From the NCBI GenBank assembly GCA_034436015.1, contig DAOTWG010000042.1, positions 1 to 48,320 of the forward strand: a stretch of DNA of 48,320 nucleotides, read 5' to 3'. This document shows positions 41,567 through 48,320 of the stretch, piece by piece. Below the pieces are notes generated by a model. The model did not search any database. It was not told the DNA's origin and was given only the letters and a program-made list of their open reading frames with translations. The position numbers and the translations under genes are program-made. Each line of letters opens with the position of its first letter. Position 1 is the stretch's first letter. Source of the stretch: DAOTVX01 sp034436015. Lineage in GTDB: Bacteria; Chloroflexota; Anaerolineae; Anaerolineales; Villigracilaceae.

Positions 41567-42112
41567 TTACGCTTCCTTCCTGAACGGCATTCCCAACAGT
41601 TGCAACAGCAACCGCGCCTGATCGTCCGTTCTGGCTGTAGTCACGATGGAGACCTCCATGCCTCGCAGTTTGTCAATCTTGTCATACTCAATTTCTGGAA
41701 ACACCAGCTGGTCGCGCAGACCCAGCGTGTAATTGCCGCGCCCATCGAACGCATCCGGAGAGACGCCGCGAAAGTCGCGCACGCGCGGTAGGGCAATGTT
41801 CATCAGACGGTCCAGGAACGCCCACATGCGATCGCCGCGCAGAGTCACCTTGACGCCAATAATGCGGCCCTCGCGCAACTTGAAGTTGGCGATACTTTTA
41901 CGCGCCTTGGTCATGACCGGCTTCTGGCCGGTAATCAACATCAAGTCGTTCATGGCCGCTTCGAGTGCCTTGGGATTATCGAGCGCCTCGCCCAGGCCAA
42001 TGTTGATCACCACCTTGCGAATGCGCGGCGCCTCCATGACGTTCCGGTACTGGAACGCCTTCATCAGGGCGGGAACAACTTCTTTCTGGTATCGTGTCTT
42101 CAACGCAATCAT
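41567..42112 (-). CDS. rplE: 50S ribosomal protein L5
   Basis: A 181-residue 5S rRNA-binding protein at the central protuberance. Signatures: RYQKEVVPALMKAFQYRNVMEAP, VVINIGLGEALDNPK, ITGQKPVMTKARKSIANFKLREG and GVSPDAFDGRGNYTLGL. I use the ATG at 42112, with GGTGGAG 9 nt upstream; a GTG at 42127 is an alternative that sits 5 bp from the rplX stop. Confidence 0.97.
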   Translation of the reverse strand: MIALKTRYQKEVVPALMKAFQYRNVMEAPRIRKVVINIGLGEALDNPKALEAAMNDLMLITGQKPVMTKARKSIANFKLREGRIIGVKVTLRGDRMWAFLDRLMNIALPRVRDFRGVSPDAFDGRGNYTLGLRDQLVFPEIEYDKIDKLRGMEVSIVTTARTDDQARLLLQLLGMPFRKEA

Positions 42113-42132
42113 AATTCCATGCTCCACCGGCC

Positions 42133-42465
42133 TCAGTCAATGAGCGCCTGACATTTTTTGCAGATGCGATGCGCGCCGCTCTCATCGCGCTGGACCCCCA
42201 CGCGAGTCGGTTCATTGCACTTTGGGCACACCAACATCACGTTGGCGATCGCGATCGGCGCCTCGAATTCCACGCGGCCGCCCCGCAATTGACGTCCGGC
42301 TTGCGTCCGCACCTGACGCTGATGCTTGATACGCACGTTAACGCCTTGCACTACCACGCGCCGCTCCTCCGGCAAGACCTTAATGACCTCGCCGCGTTTC
42401 CCTTTATCCTCCATCTTGCCAGAGATCACTTCCACCGTATCGCCTTTGCGAATCTTGACCTTCAT
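42133..42465 (-). CDS. rplX: 50S ribosomal protein L24
   Basis: A 110-residue assembly-initiator protein with a KOW domain (KIRKGDTVEVISGKMEDKGKRGEVIKV) and GVNVRIKHQRQ. The C-terminal part carries two Cys pairs (CPKC and CKKC), a likely zinc site, as in many non-proteobacterial L24 proteins. It lies between rplN and rplE. Confidence 0.97.
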   Translation of the reverse strand: MKVKIRKGDTVEVISGKMEDKGKRGEVIKVLPEERRVVVQGVNVRIKHQRQVRTQAGRQLRGGRVEFEAPIAIANVMLVCPKCNEPTRVGVQRDESGAHRICKKCQALID

Positions 42466-42482
42466 CGCTCTGCTCCTGCTGA

Positions 42483-42854
42483 CTAGAGAACTTCCGGCGC
42501 GAGGGAGACGATTTTCAGGAAACCCTTCTCACGCAACTCGCGGGCCACCGGCCCGAAGATACGGGTACCTTTGGGATTCTGACCATCGGTGTCCAGGATC
42601 ACGGCGGCATTGTCGTCGAAGCGGATATACGAACCATCCTCGCGCCGCCATTCCTTCGCGCAGCGCACGATAACCGCTTTGACGATTTCCGACTTCTTCA
42701 CCGCGCCTTGCGGAGCCGCCGATTTGACCGTGCCCACGACAACATCGCCCACGCGGCCGTAGCGGCGTTTCGAGCCGCCCATGATATGGATGACCAATAT
42801 CTCACGGGCGCCGGTGTTATCGGCCACCTTGAGAACCGATTCCTGCTGAATCAT
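42483..42854 (-). CDS. rplN: 50S ribosomal protein L14
   Basis: A 123-residue inter-subunit protein. It begins MIQQESVLKVADNTGAREIL and contains RRYGRVGDVVVGTVKSA, VRCAKEWRREDGSYIRFDDNA and a C-terminal GTRIFGPVARELREKGFLKI. Its start overlaps the rpsQ stop by 4 bp. Confidence 0.97.
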   Translation of the reverse strand: MIQQESVLKVADNTGAREILVIHIMGGSKRRYGRVGDVVVGTVKSAAPQGAVKKSEIVKAVIVRCAKEWRREDGSYIRFDDNAAVILDTDGQNPKGTRIFGPVARELREKGFLKIVSLAPEVL

Positions 42855-43177
42855 GGCGCCTCCTCCACCACGATGCCTGTCGCGGCCCCAGGAACATCCT
42901 CCAGGACTTCCGCGATCTCACTCTCCGCCGCGCGAATCTCACGCTTCAGAATCTTCTCGACCACCCAACGCTTTTCGCGCGAGAGAGGGCGGCTCTCCAC
43001 AATTTGCACCTGATCGCCGATCTGGCACCCGAGTTCATCGTGCGCCTTGACGCGCTTGTTACGATGCACCACCTTGCGATAAAGCGGGTGACGGAAGGTG
43101 CGGCTAATTTCCACCACCACCGTCTTGGTCATTTTATTGCTCGTGACCACGCCGGTCATGCGACGACGTCGATTCAT
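42851..43177 (-). CDS. rpsQ: 30S ribosomal protein S17
   Basis: A 108-residue 16S-binding protein. Signatures: MTGVVTSNKMTKTVVVEISR, HPLYRKVVHRNKRVKAHDE and QIVESRPLSREKRWVVEKIL. It is longer than the E. coli protein because of an acidic C-terminal tail of about 20 residues. It has 4-bp overlaps with both rpmC and rplN. Confidence 0.96.
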   Translation of the reverse strand: MNRRRRMTGVVTSNKMTKTVVVEISRTFRHPLYRKVVHRNKRVKAHDELGCQIGDQVQIVESRPLSREKRWVVEKILKREIRAAESEIAEVLEDVPGAATGIVVEEAP

Positions 43178-43386
43178 GCTTCACCTTCCTGCGCCGCGGC
43201 GCGAGCGCGCTCGTTGAAAATCGTCTCCATGCGCGCAATATCGTGTCGCAGCATCTTCAAACGACTGGTATCCGTTAACTGGCCGCTGACCTTCTGGAAG
43301 CGCAATTTCATTAACTCTTCGCGCGCATCCATCAGTTTCGCCTGAATCTCTTCATTCGAAAGTTTGCGGATTTCCTTCGCCTTCAT
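43174..43386 (-). CDS. rpmC: 50S ribosomal protein L29
   Basis: A 70-residue helical-hairpin protein at the exit tunnel. It begins MKAKEIRKLSNEEIQAKLMD and contains LMKLRFQKVSGQLTDTSRLK. It overlaps rplP and rpsQ by 4 bp on each side. Confidence 0.97.
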   Translation of the reverse strand: MKAKEIRKLSNEEIQAKLMDAREELMKLRFQKVSGQLTDTSRLKMLRHDIARMETIFNERARAAAQEGEA

Positions 43387-43811
43387 GCTTGCTCTCCTGC
43401 CAGTTCATGGCGGGCGACGATCTTAGTCTTGATAGAGAATTTGTAACGCGCCAGGTGTAAGGCGGCTAGGGCATCCGCCTCCGGAAGGCCGCCGACCTCA
43501 AACATGATGCGGCCCGGCTTCACAACCGCCACCCAGTACTCCACGTTTCCCTTACCTTTCCCCATGCGCGTCTCAGGGGGTTTGCGCGTATAGGGTTTAT
43601 CGGGGAAAATGCGAATCCAGATCTTCCCGCGCCGCTTCATTGCCCGGACGATCGCGCGCCGCGCCGCTTCAATCTGCCGCGCCGTCACCCAGCCCGGCTC
43701 CAGAGCCTGCAACGCGTACTCGCCAAAGGCGATCTCCACGCCGCGCGATTCTTTCCCCTTCATGCGGCCGCGCATTTGCTTGCGATACTTCACACGTTTC
43801 GGCATCAACAT
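43383..43811 (-). CDS. rplP: 50S ribosomal protein L16
   Basis: A 142-residue protein near the A-site tRNA. Signatures: MPKRVKYRKQMRGRMKGKESRG, RQIEAARRAIVRAMKRRGKIW, IRIFPDKPYTRKPPETRMGKG and VKPGRIMFEVGG. I use the ATG at 43811 with GAGGTGAG upstream; an earlier start at 43820 lacks this spacing. Confidence 0.97.
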   Translation of the reverse strand: MLMPKRVKYRKQMRGRMKGKESRGVEIAFGEYALQALEPGWVTARQIEAARRAIVRAMKRRGKIWIRIFPDKPYTRKPPETRMGKGKGNVEYWVAVVKPGRIMFEVGGLPEADALAALHLARYKFSIKTKIVARHELAGEQA

Positions 43812-43873
43812 GGTTCTCACCTCTTTCCGCAGCTCGTTCCTGCCATCCGCGAGACAGGAGCGCGCCTGCCGCT

Positions 43874-44554
43874 CTACTCGCTCACATACACACCTTCAGT
43901 CGCTTCTACCTTCTCTTCGACTTCCGGCTTCATCTCGCCACGATAGACCCAAACTTTGACGCCAATGCGTCCATAGGTGGTCAAGGCTTCCGCGCGGGCG
44001 TAATCCACATCGGAACGCAAAGTCTGCAACGGCACACGCCCTTCGCGCAGCCAGACATTGCGCGCCATCTCTGCTCCCGCAAGACGACCGCCGACTTCGA
44101 TCTTGATTCCCTGCGCTCCCTGGCGGATCGCCTGCTGAATCGCACGCTTCATCGCGCGGCGATAACTAATGCGCCGTTCCAATTGTTCAGCGATGTTATG
44201 CGCCACCAGGTAAGCATCGCAATCCGGCGCCTCAATTTCCCGAATCTCTAGCTCGACTTTCTTGCCCGTCAAAGCCTCTAGCGCCGCGCGCACTTTCTTG
44301 ATGCCTTCCCCTTTGCGTCCAATCAAGACGCCCGGCTTGGCGGTGTTGATCGTGACCTTCACTTTGCCGGGAAAGCGCTCAATCTCAATACGCGAGACGC
44401 CTGCCCGTCCAGCCTCGGCGCGAATGGCCTCGCGAATAGCAAAATCCTGCTCCAGTTGCTGACGATAATGCGTCCCTTCCGCATACCAACGCGCCTGGTA
44501 ATACTGCGGGTTGACGTACAAACGGAAACCTAGCGGATGAACTTTGCGGCCCAT
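43874..44554 (-). CDS. rpsC: 30S ribosomal protein S3
   Basis: A 226-residue mRNA-entry protein. The start MGRKVHPLGFRLYVNPQYYQ is typical, followed by a KH domain with GVLIGRKGEGIKKVR, and a C-terminal domain with GVKVWVYRGEMKPE. The last ~20 residues are acidic (VEEKVEATEGVYVSE). It sits between rplV and rplP. Confidence 0.97.
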   Translation of the reverse strand: MGRKVHPLGFRLYVNPQYYQARWYAEGTHYRQQLEQDFAIREAIRAEAGRAGVSRIEIERFPGKVKVTINTAKPGVLIGRKGEGIKKVRAALEALTGKKVELEIREIEAPDCDAYLVAHNIAEQLERRISYRRAMKRAIQQAIRQGAQGIKIEVGGRLAGAEMARNVWLREGRVPLQTLRSDVDYARAEALTTYGRIGVKVWVYRGEMKPEVEEKVEATEGVYVSE

Positions 44555-44570
44555 AATTTCTCCTCAACCG

Positions 44571-44918
44571 TTAAGCGGCCTCGCGCTCGCGCAAGATAAT
44601 GGTCACGTGGGAGGAACGACGCAGAATCGGCTTGAAACGTCCGCGCGCGCCGAAACGACGCCAGCGGCGAGTCGGCCCTTCATTGGCGAAGATACGGGCA
44701 ATGTATAGATTATCACGGCCCACGCCAAAGTTCTCCTCAGCATTCGCTATGGCCGAGGCCAACAACTTCCGCAACGGGCCGGCCGCCCGCTGGGGCATCA
44801 GGCGCAACCGTTCCAACGCCTCCACCGCATCTCGCCCGCGGACTACATCCAGGACGCGTCGCACCTTCTGCGCCGAGATGGGCAAAAAACGGAGTTGAGC
44901 ACGAATATCCTGAGTCAT
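44571..44918 (-). CDS. rplV: 50S ribosomal protein L22
   Basis: A 115-residue exit-tunnel protein. Signatures: LRFLPISAQKVRRVLDVVRGRD, ASAIANAEENFG, and the hooked loop region DEGPTRRWRRFGARGRFKPILRR-like near the end, part of the macrolide-binding tunnel wall. It lies 8 bp after rpsS. Confidence 0.96.
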   Translation of the reverse strand: MTQDIRAQLRFLPISAQKVRRVLDVVRGRDAVEALERLRLMPQRAAGPLRKLLASAIANAEENFGVGRDNLYIARIFANEGPTRRWRRFGARGRFKPILRRSSHVTIILREREAA

Positions 44919-44926
44919 CCTGCCTC

Positions 44927-45205
44927 CTACTTGCCTTTCTTCTCCACCTTTTCCACGTGCCCGCGAAAGGTGCGCGTGGGAGCAAACTCACCCAAACGAT
45001 GACCAACCATGTTTTCGGTGATGTAAATCGGCACATGGCGTCGGCCATCATGCACCGCAACGGTATGCCCAACCATTTGCGGAAAGATAACGCTCGCCCG
45101 ACTCCAGGTGCGAATAACGCGCTTCTCGCCTTTTTGATTCATGGCCTCGATCTTCTTCAGCAACTTCGGGTCAACATAGGGCCCTTTTTTCAGCGAACGA
45201 GACAT
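44927..45205 (-). CDS. rpsS: 30S ribosomal protein S19
   Basis: A 92-residue head protein. It begins MSRSLKKGPYVDPKLLKKIEA and contains IRTWSRASVIFPQMVGHTVAVHDG, HVPIYITENMVGHRLGEFAPTR and a basic C-terminus. It lies between rplB and rplV. Confidence 0.97.
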   Translation of the reverse strand: MSRSLKKGPYVDPKLLKKIEAMNQKGEKRVIRTWSRASVIFPQMVGHTVAVHDGRRHVPIYITENMVGHRLGEFAPTRTFRGHVEKVEKKGK

Positions 45206-45227
45206 AGCCTACCTCACTGCTCCAGAC

Positions 45228-46064
45228 TTAGCGGCCGGTCTTACCACGCCGCCGGACAATATATTTATCGGTCTGTTTGTTACGGCGGGTCTTATACCCA
45301 CGCGCCGGCTTGCCCCACGGGGTCTTAGGACCGGGCATGCCGACCGGTTGACGGCCTTCGCCACCGCCGTGCGGATGGTCGCGCGGACTCATCGCATAGC
45401 CGCGCACCGCCGGCCGAATTCCCAGGTGACGCTTGCGGCCAGCCTTGCCCAGTTTGATGTTCGAGTGGTCCAGGTTACCAACTTGCCCGACCGTCGCGTA
45501 GCACGTCTGACGCACCAGACGCACTTCGCTCGAAGGAAGGCGAATCTGGGCATATTCGCCTTCTTTCGCCAGCAGTTGCGCCGCGCCACCTGCTGCGCGC
45601 ACCAGCTGCCCACCGCGTCCCTCTTTCAACTCGATGTTGTGAATCATCGTGCCGACAGGGATATTTGCCAGCGGAAGGCTGTTGCCGGGGCGAATCTCGG
45701 CCTGTGGGCCGGCCATCACCGTATCGCCCACTTTCAAGCCGAGCGGAGCGAGGATGTAACGCTTCTCGCCATCGGTGTAGTGGAGAAGCGCCAGCCGCGC
45801 CGAGCGGTTGGGGTCGTACTCAATCGCCGCCACACGAGCCGGAATGCCACGCTTATCACGCTTAAAGTCCACGATGCGAATGAAGCGCCGAGCCCCGCCG
45901 CCACGGTGGCGCACGGTCACGCGCCCATAGACATTCCGCCCACCGCGCCTACGCAACGGAAGAATCAGGTTCCGCTCCGGCGTCGCCTTGGTAATCTCCT
46001 CGAAGGTATAACCGGTCATGCCGCGCTGACCGGGGGTCACCGGTTTATATTTCTTCACAGCCAT
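45228..46064 (-). CDS. rplB: 50S ribosomal protein L2
   Basis: A 278-residue protein essential for subunit joining and peptidyl transfer. Signatures: GGRNVYGRVTVRHRGGGARR, GNSLPLANIPVGTMIHNIEL, GKAGRKRHLGIRPAVRG and the active-centre loop MSPRDHPHGGGEGR. I use the ATG at 46064, which overlaps the rplW stop (TGATG); a GTG one codon earlier is possible. Confidence 0.98.
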   Translation of the reverse strand: MAVKKYKPVTPGQRGMTGYTFEEITKATPERNLILPLRRRGGRNVYGRVTVRHRGGGARRFIRIVDFKRDKRGIPARVAAIEYDPNRSARLALLHYTDGEKRYILAPLGLKVGDTVMAGPQAEIRPGNSLPLANIPVGTMIHNIELKEGRGGQLVRAAGGAAQLLAKEGEYAQIRLPSSEVRLVRQTCYATVGQVGNLDHSNIKLGKAGRKRHLGIRPAVRGYAMSPRDHPHGGGEGRQPVGMPGPKTPWGKPARGYKTRRNKQTDKYIVRRRGKTGR

Positions 46065-46366
46065 CACTGCACCCCTTCAAAGAACTCTATCGTCTGGCCT
46101 TCCGCCAGGGTGACGATTGCCTTCTTATAGCCCGGCTTACGAATGATCATGCGTCGCGTGGGCATCCGTCGTGCGCGTTTCCCGGGGACATTGATGATAC
46201 GCACATTCACGACATCCACCTTGAAGAACAACTCCACCGCGTCTTTGACCAGCGTCTTGGTCGCCTCTGGCGTCACCTCAAAGACGTACTGATTCAGTGC
46301 CTTGAACTGACGGCGCGACTTTTCTGTCACCAGCGGACGGCGTAACACCTCATAGATCGTCGTCAT
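46064..46366 (-). CDS. rplW: 50S ribosomal protein L23
   Basis: A 100-residue protein that docks trigger factor and SRP at the tunnel exit. Signatures: YEVLRRPLVTEKSRRQ, YVFEVTPEATKTLVKDAVELFF and VVNVRIINVPGKRARR. It lies between rplD (10 bp) and rplB (overlap). Confidence 0.97.
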   Translation of the reverse strand: MTTIYEVLRRPLVTEKSRRQFKALNQYVFEVTPEATKTLVKDAVELFFKVDVVNVRIINVPGKRARRMPTRRMIIRKPGYKKAIVTLAEGQTIEFFEGVQ

Positions 46367-46376
46367 GCCGCGCCTC

Positions 46377-47006
46377 CTACAGCAAGAAACTCTTCAACAC
46401 GTCCAACGCTTTGAGCGGCATGACAAGCCTGTCATAGCCAAGAACATCGCGGACGTTCAGGTATTGAGCCAACAACAGCTTGGCATCCGGCAGGTTGTTG
46501 GTGGAGCGAGCAATCACCTCGTAATGCTCGTCCTTCGCCGGCGCAAGGATGAGCGCGCTGGCCCGACCGACTAACCGCTGGAGGGCTTCTGCCATCAGGC
46601 GCGTCTTCGGCGCTTCCAGAGTCAGTTCATCTACCACAACCACCGACGACTCGGCCGCCTTGACCGAAAGCGCCGAGTGCAGCGCCGCGCGGCGCATCTT
46701 ACGCGGCATCGCCAACGTGTACTTGTTGGGCGTTTTGGCATGCGCCATGCCACCGTGCACCCACTGCGGGGCACGGATGCTTCCTTGCCGGGCGCGGCCG
46801 GTGCCCTTCTGACGCCAAGGTTTACGCCCACCGCCGGCCACCTCGCCGCGCGTCTTCGCCTTATGCGTGCCCAGACGCGCATTCGCCATCTGGCGCACAT
46901 ACGCCTGATGCATCAAGTCCACCCGCACGGGGGCCTCGAAGATTTCCGCCGGCAGCTCCACCGTGCTGACTTTTTCGCCTTTCATGTTGAACACGTCTAC
47001 TTCCAT
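46377..47006 (-). CDS. rplD: 50S ribosomal protein L4
   Basis: A 209-residue assembly protein with a tunnel loop. Signatures: MEVDVFNMKGEKVSTVELP, ARLGTHKAKTRGEVAGGGRK, PWRQKGTGRARQGSIRAPQW, and the C-terminal VLGYDRLVMPLKALDVLKSFL. In E. coli L4 regulates the S10 operon; here an unusual gap lies upstream of rplC. Confidence 0.97.
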   Translation of the reverse strand: MEVDVFNMKGEKVSTVELPAEIFEAPVRVDLMHQAYVRQMANARLGTHKAKTRGEVAGGGRKPWRQKGTGRARQGSIRAPQWVHGGMAHAKTPNKYTLAMPRKMRRAALHSALSVKAAESSVVVVDELTLEAPKTRLMAEALQRLVGRASALILAPAKDEHYEVIARSTNNLPDAKLLLAQYLNVRDVLGYDRLVMPLKALDVLKSFLL

Positions 47007-47030
47007 AACACTACGCTCCCATCACCGCGC

Positions 47031-47663
47031 TTATTGCTTCCGCGCATCGCGAATTAGAACCAAGCCGCCGCGTGGACCGGGCACCGCCCCTCGCACGCCA
47101 AGCAGATTGCGCTCTGCATCCACCAGCACAACTCTCAGGCCCTGCGCGGTCACGCTGCGGTCGCCCATGTGACCGGCCCGCCGCGTCCCCTTGTAGACGC
47201 GGCCCGGCCTCGTCGTCGAAGAACTAGCGCCCGGAGCGCGCACACGATCGGACGCGCCGTGTGTTTTCGGCCCACCGCGAAAGTGATATCGTTTGACGGG
47301 GCCCTGAAACCCCTTGCCTTTGCTGGTGCCGCTAATGTCCACCCGCTCGCCAACCCGAAAGACATCCACCGTAATCTTGTCGCCAACCTTGTATTGACCG
47401 ATGTCTTTCAGACGGAACTCACGCAGGAAGCGCAGCGGGGGCAACTGGTTGGCTTTCAAATGTCCCAATTCGCCCGCCGTCAGGCGCTTTGGTTTCGTCT
47501 CAACAAAGCCGAGCTGCACGGCGGCATACCCATCGCGCTCCGCCGAACGGATCTGCGTAACATAGCATGGCCCAGCCTCAATGAGGGTCACCGGCACGGC
47601 CGCGCCAGCCTCATCGAAGATCTGGGTCATGCCAATCTTCTTTCCAATCAGCCCTTTGTTCAT
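47031..47663 (-). CDS. rplC: 50S ribosomal protein L3
   Basis: A 210-residue protein near the peptidyl-transferase centre. Signatures: MNKGLIGKKIGMTQIFDEAG, VDISGTSKGKGFQGPVKRYHF and THGASDRVRAPGASSS, and then TRRAGHMGDRSVT. I use the ATG at 47663, with AGGAG about 10 nt upstream; the frame extends 54 codons further but without L3-like content. Confidence 0.97.
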   Translation of the reverse strand: MNKGLIGKKIGMTQIFDEAGAAVPVTLIEAGPCYVTQIRSAERDGYAAVQLGFVETKPKRLTAGELGHLKANQLPPLRFLREFRLKDIGQYKVGDKITVDVFRVGERVDISGTSKGKGFQGPVKRYHFRGGPKTHGASDRVRAPGASSSTTRPGRVYKGTRRAGHMGDRSVTAQGLRVVLVDAERNLLGVRGAVPGPRGGLVLIRDARKQ

Positions 47664-47906
47664 ACTCGGTTTTCTCCTTGTCATCAACAAAATTGAGAGA
47701 CTGTCAGCCAGGGCCTCGGCTGCATCATCTCCAGACAACGCAGTCAAGCAGTTTGCCGCGACACTTCCCGATTCGCGAGGTCCACGCGCAGAACCGTTCT
47801 TGCGTTGCCGCTTTTCCGACCACAATTTAAGATGTGGCCAACGACTTTAATTGCCCGTACGAAACCAACCAAAACGTTCCCTGCTCTTTCGCTCCAGCAA
47901 GAAGAC
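47664..47906 (-). promoter_or_regulatory. Long rpsJ-rplC intergenic region, candidate leader
   Basis: This 243-bp gap is by far the largest in the S10 block. The minus strand can form a 7-bp hairpin GGCCACA/TGTGGTC (47839-47833 with 47824-47818, one G-U pair). It also contains an 11-bp palindrome AGAACGGTTCT (47800-47790) and a TTGACT with no matching -10. An attenuator, a protein-binding leader or an internal promoter are all possible; I see no reading frame with family content. Confidence 0.4.
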
Positions 47907-48215
47907 TCACAATTTGATTTCAATGTCCACGCCAGCCGGCAGATTGAGACGCATCAGCATATCAATCGTCTTAGAATCCGGTTCGAGGACGTCAATCAAA
48001 CGGCTATGCGTGCGGATTTCAAAGTGCTCGTGCGAGTCCTTGTCGATGAAGGTAGAACGGCGCACCGTGAAGCGCTCGATTCGGGTGGGCAAAGGAACAG
48101 GCCCGACCACACGCGCGCCGGAGCGCTCCGCCGTCTCGACAATCCGCTTGGCGGACTGATCGAGCACACGATGATCATACGCTTTGAGACGAATTCGTAT
48201 CTTTTGCTTGGTCAT
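47907..48215 (-). CDS. rpsJ: 30S ribosomal protein S10
   Basis: A 102-residue protein of the small-subunit head, also a transcription antitermination factor (NusE). Signatures: KIRIRLKAYDHRVLDQSAKRIVE, VGPVPLPTRIERFTV and HEHFEIRTHSRLIDVLEPD. It begins 26 bp after the tuf stop and opens the S10 block. Confidence 0.97.
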   Translation of the reverse strand: MTKQKIRIRLKAYDHRVLDQSAKRIVETAERSGARVVGPVPLPTRIERFTVRRSTFIDKDSHEHFEIRTHSRLIDVLEPDSKTIDMLMRLNLPAGVDIEIKL

Positions 48216-48241
48216 ACGTCTGCCTGCTCAAGCGCTCCGTT

Positions 48242-48320
48242 TACTCTAAGATCTTCGTAATGACGCCGGCGCCGACGGTCAGGCCGCCTTCGCGGATGGC
48301 GAACTTGGAGCCTTGTTCGA
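48242..48320 (-). CDS. tuf: Elongation factor Tu, C-terminal end only
   Basis: The last 25 codons, EQGSKFAIREGGLTVGAGVI followed by TKILE and a TAA stop, match the C-terminal beta-barrel end of EF-Tu (FAIREGGxTVGAGVVTKI). The gene runs off the window edge. It precedes rpsJ as in the str-S10 arrangement. Confidence 0.95.

Overview
The window is about 48 kb of one bacterial chromosome. It is GC-rich and has no phage, IS element, CRISPR array or tRNA that I can see. The family mix suggests a Chloroflexota (Anaerolineae-like) genome: Thr/Pro-rich linkers, a DUF4349 lipoprotein, a DUF6062 protein, a coiled-coil/nuclease-like family, and a degenerate-phosphatase/propeller protein followed by a conserved unknown. 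This placement is inference; no 16S gene is present.

Layout. (1) 1-8504, minus: a malonyl-CoA supply operon in the order acyl-CoA carboxyltransferase, biotin carboxylase and biotin carrier protein. It runs into a giant type I synthase, KS-AT-KS-ACP..., cut by the window edge. This is the most unusual system here: the first KS and AT look like PUFA-synthase PfaA, while the second KS carries motifs closer to type I FAS. (2) 8590-12636, minus: uvrA, then a DUF4349 lipoprotein with a clear terminator. The uvrA promoter region carries a LexA-like half-palindrome. (3) 12637-15260: a decayed secreted-protein region with a frameshifted lipoprotein gene and a scrambled metalloprotease remnant, ending in a hairpin-rich intergenic stretch. 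(4) 15258-16948, plus: rpsB-tsf behind an extended -10 promoter and a leader that can fold into a compact H-type pseudoknot. (5) 17038-28580: enolase, DUF6062, a HAD hydrolase, a plus-strand trio (membrane glycosyltransferase-like protein, PlsC, orphan DNA methyltransferase), a conserved unknown pair, and a GNAT protein. (6) 28728-29490: a pseudogene with three indels. (7) 29521-48320, minus: mazG, then a nearly canonical S10-spc-alpha ribosomal superoperon read from tuf to rpsI, including secY, adk, map, rpoA and truA.

How the parts relate. The ribosomal block and rpsB-tsf are intact and tightly packed, with ATGA-type overlaps and good ribosome binding sites. Small lesions occur only in accessory genes, which argues for genuine decay rather than random sequencing error. 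Two deviations from the usual ribosomal layout stand out: infA is absent between map and rpmJ, where a separate promoter sits instead, and an unusual 243-bp gap separates rpsJ from rplC.
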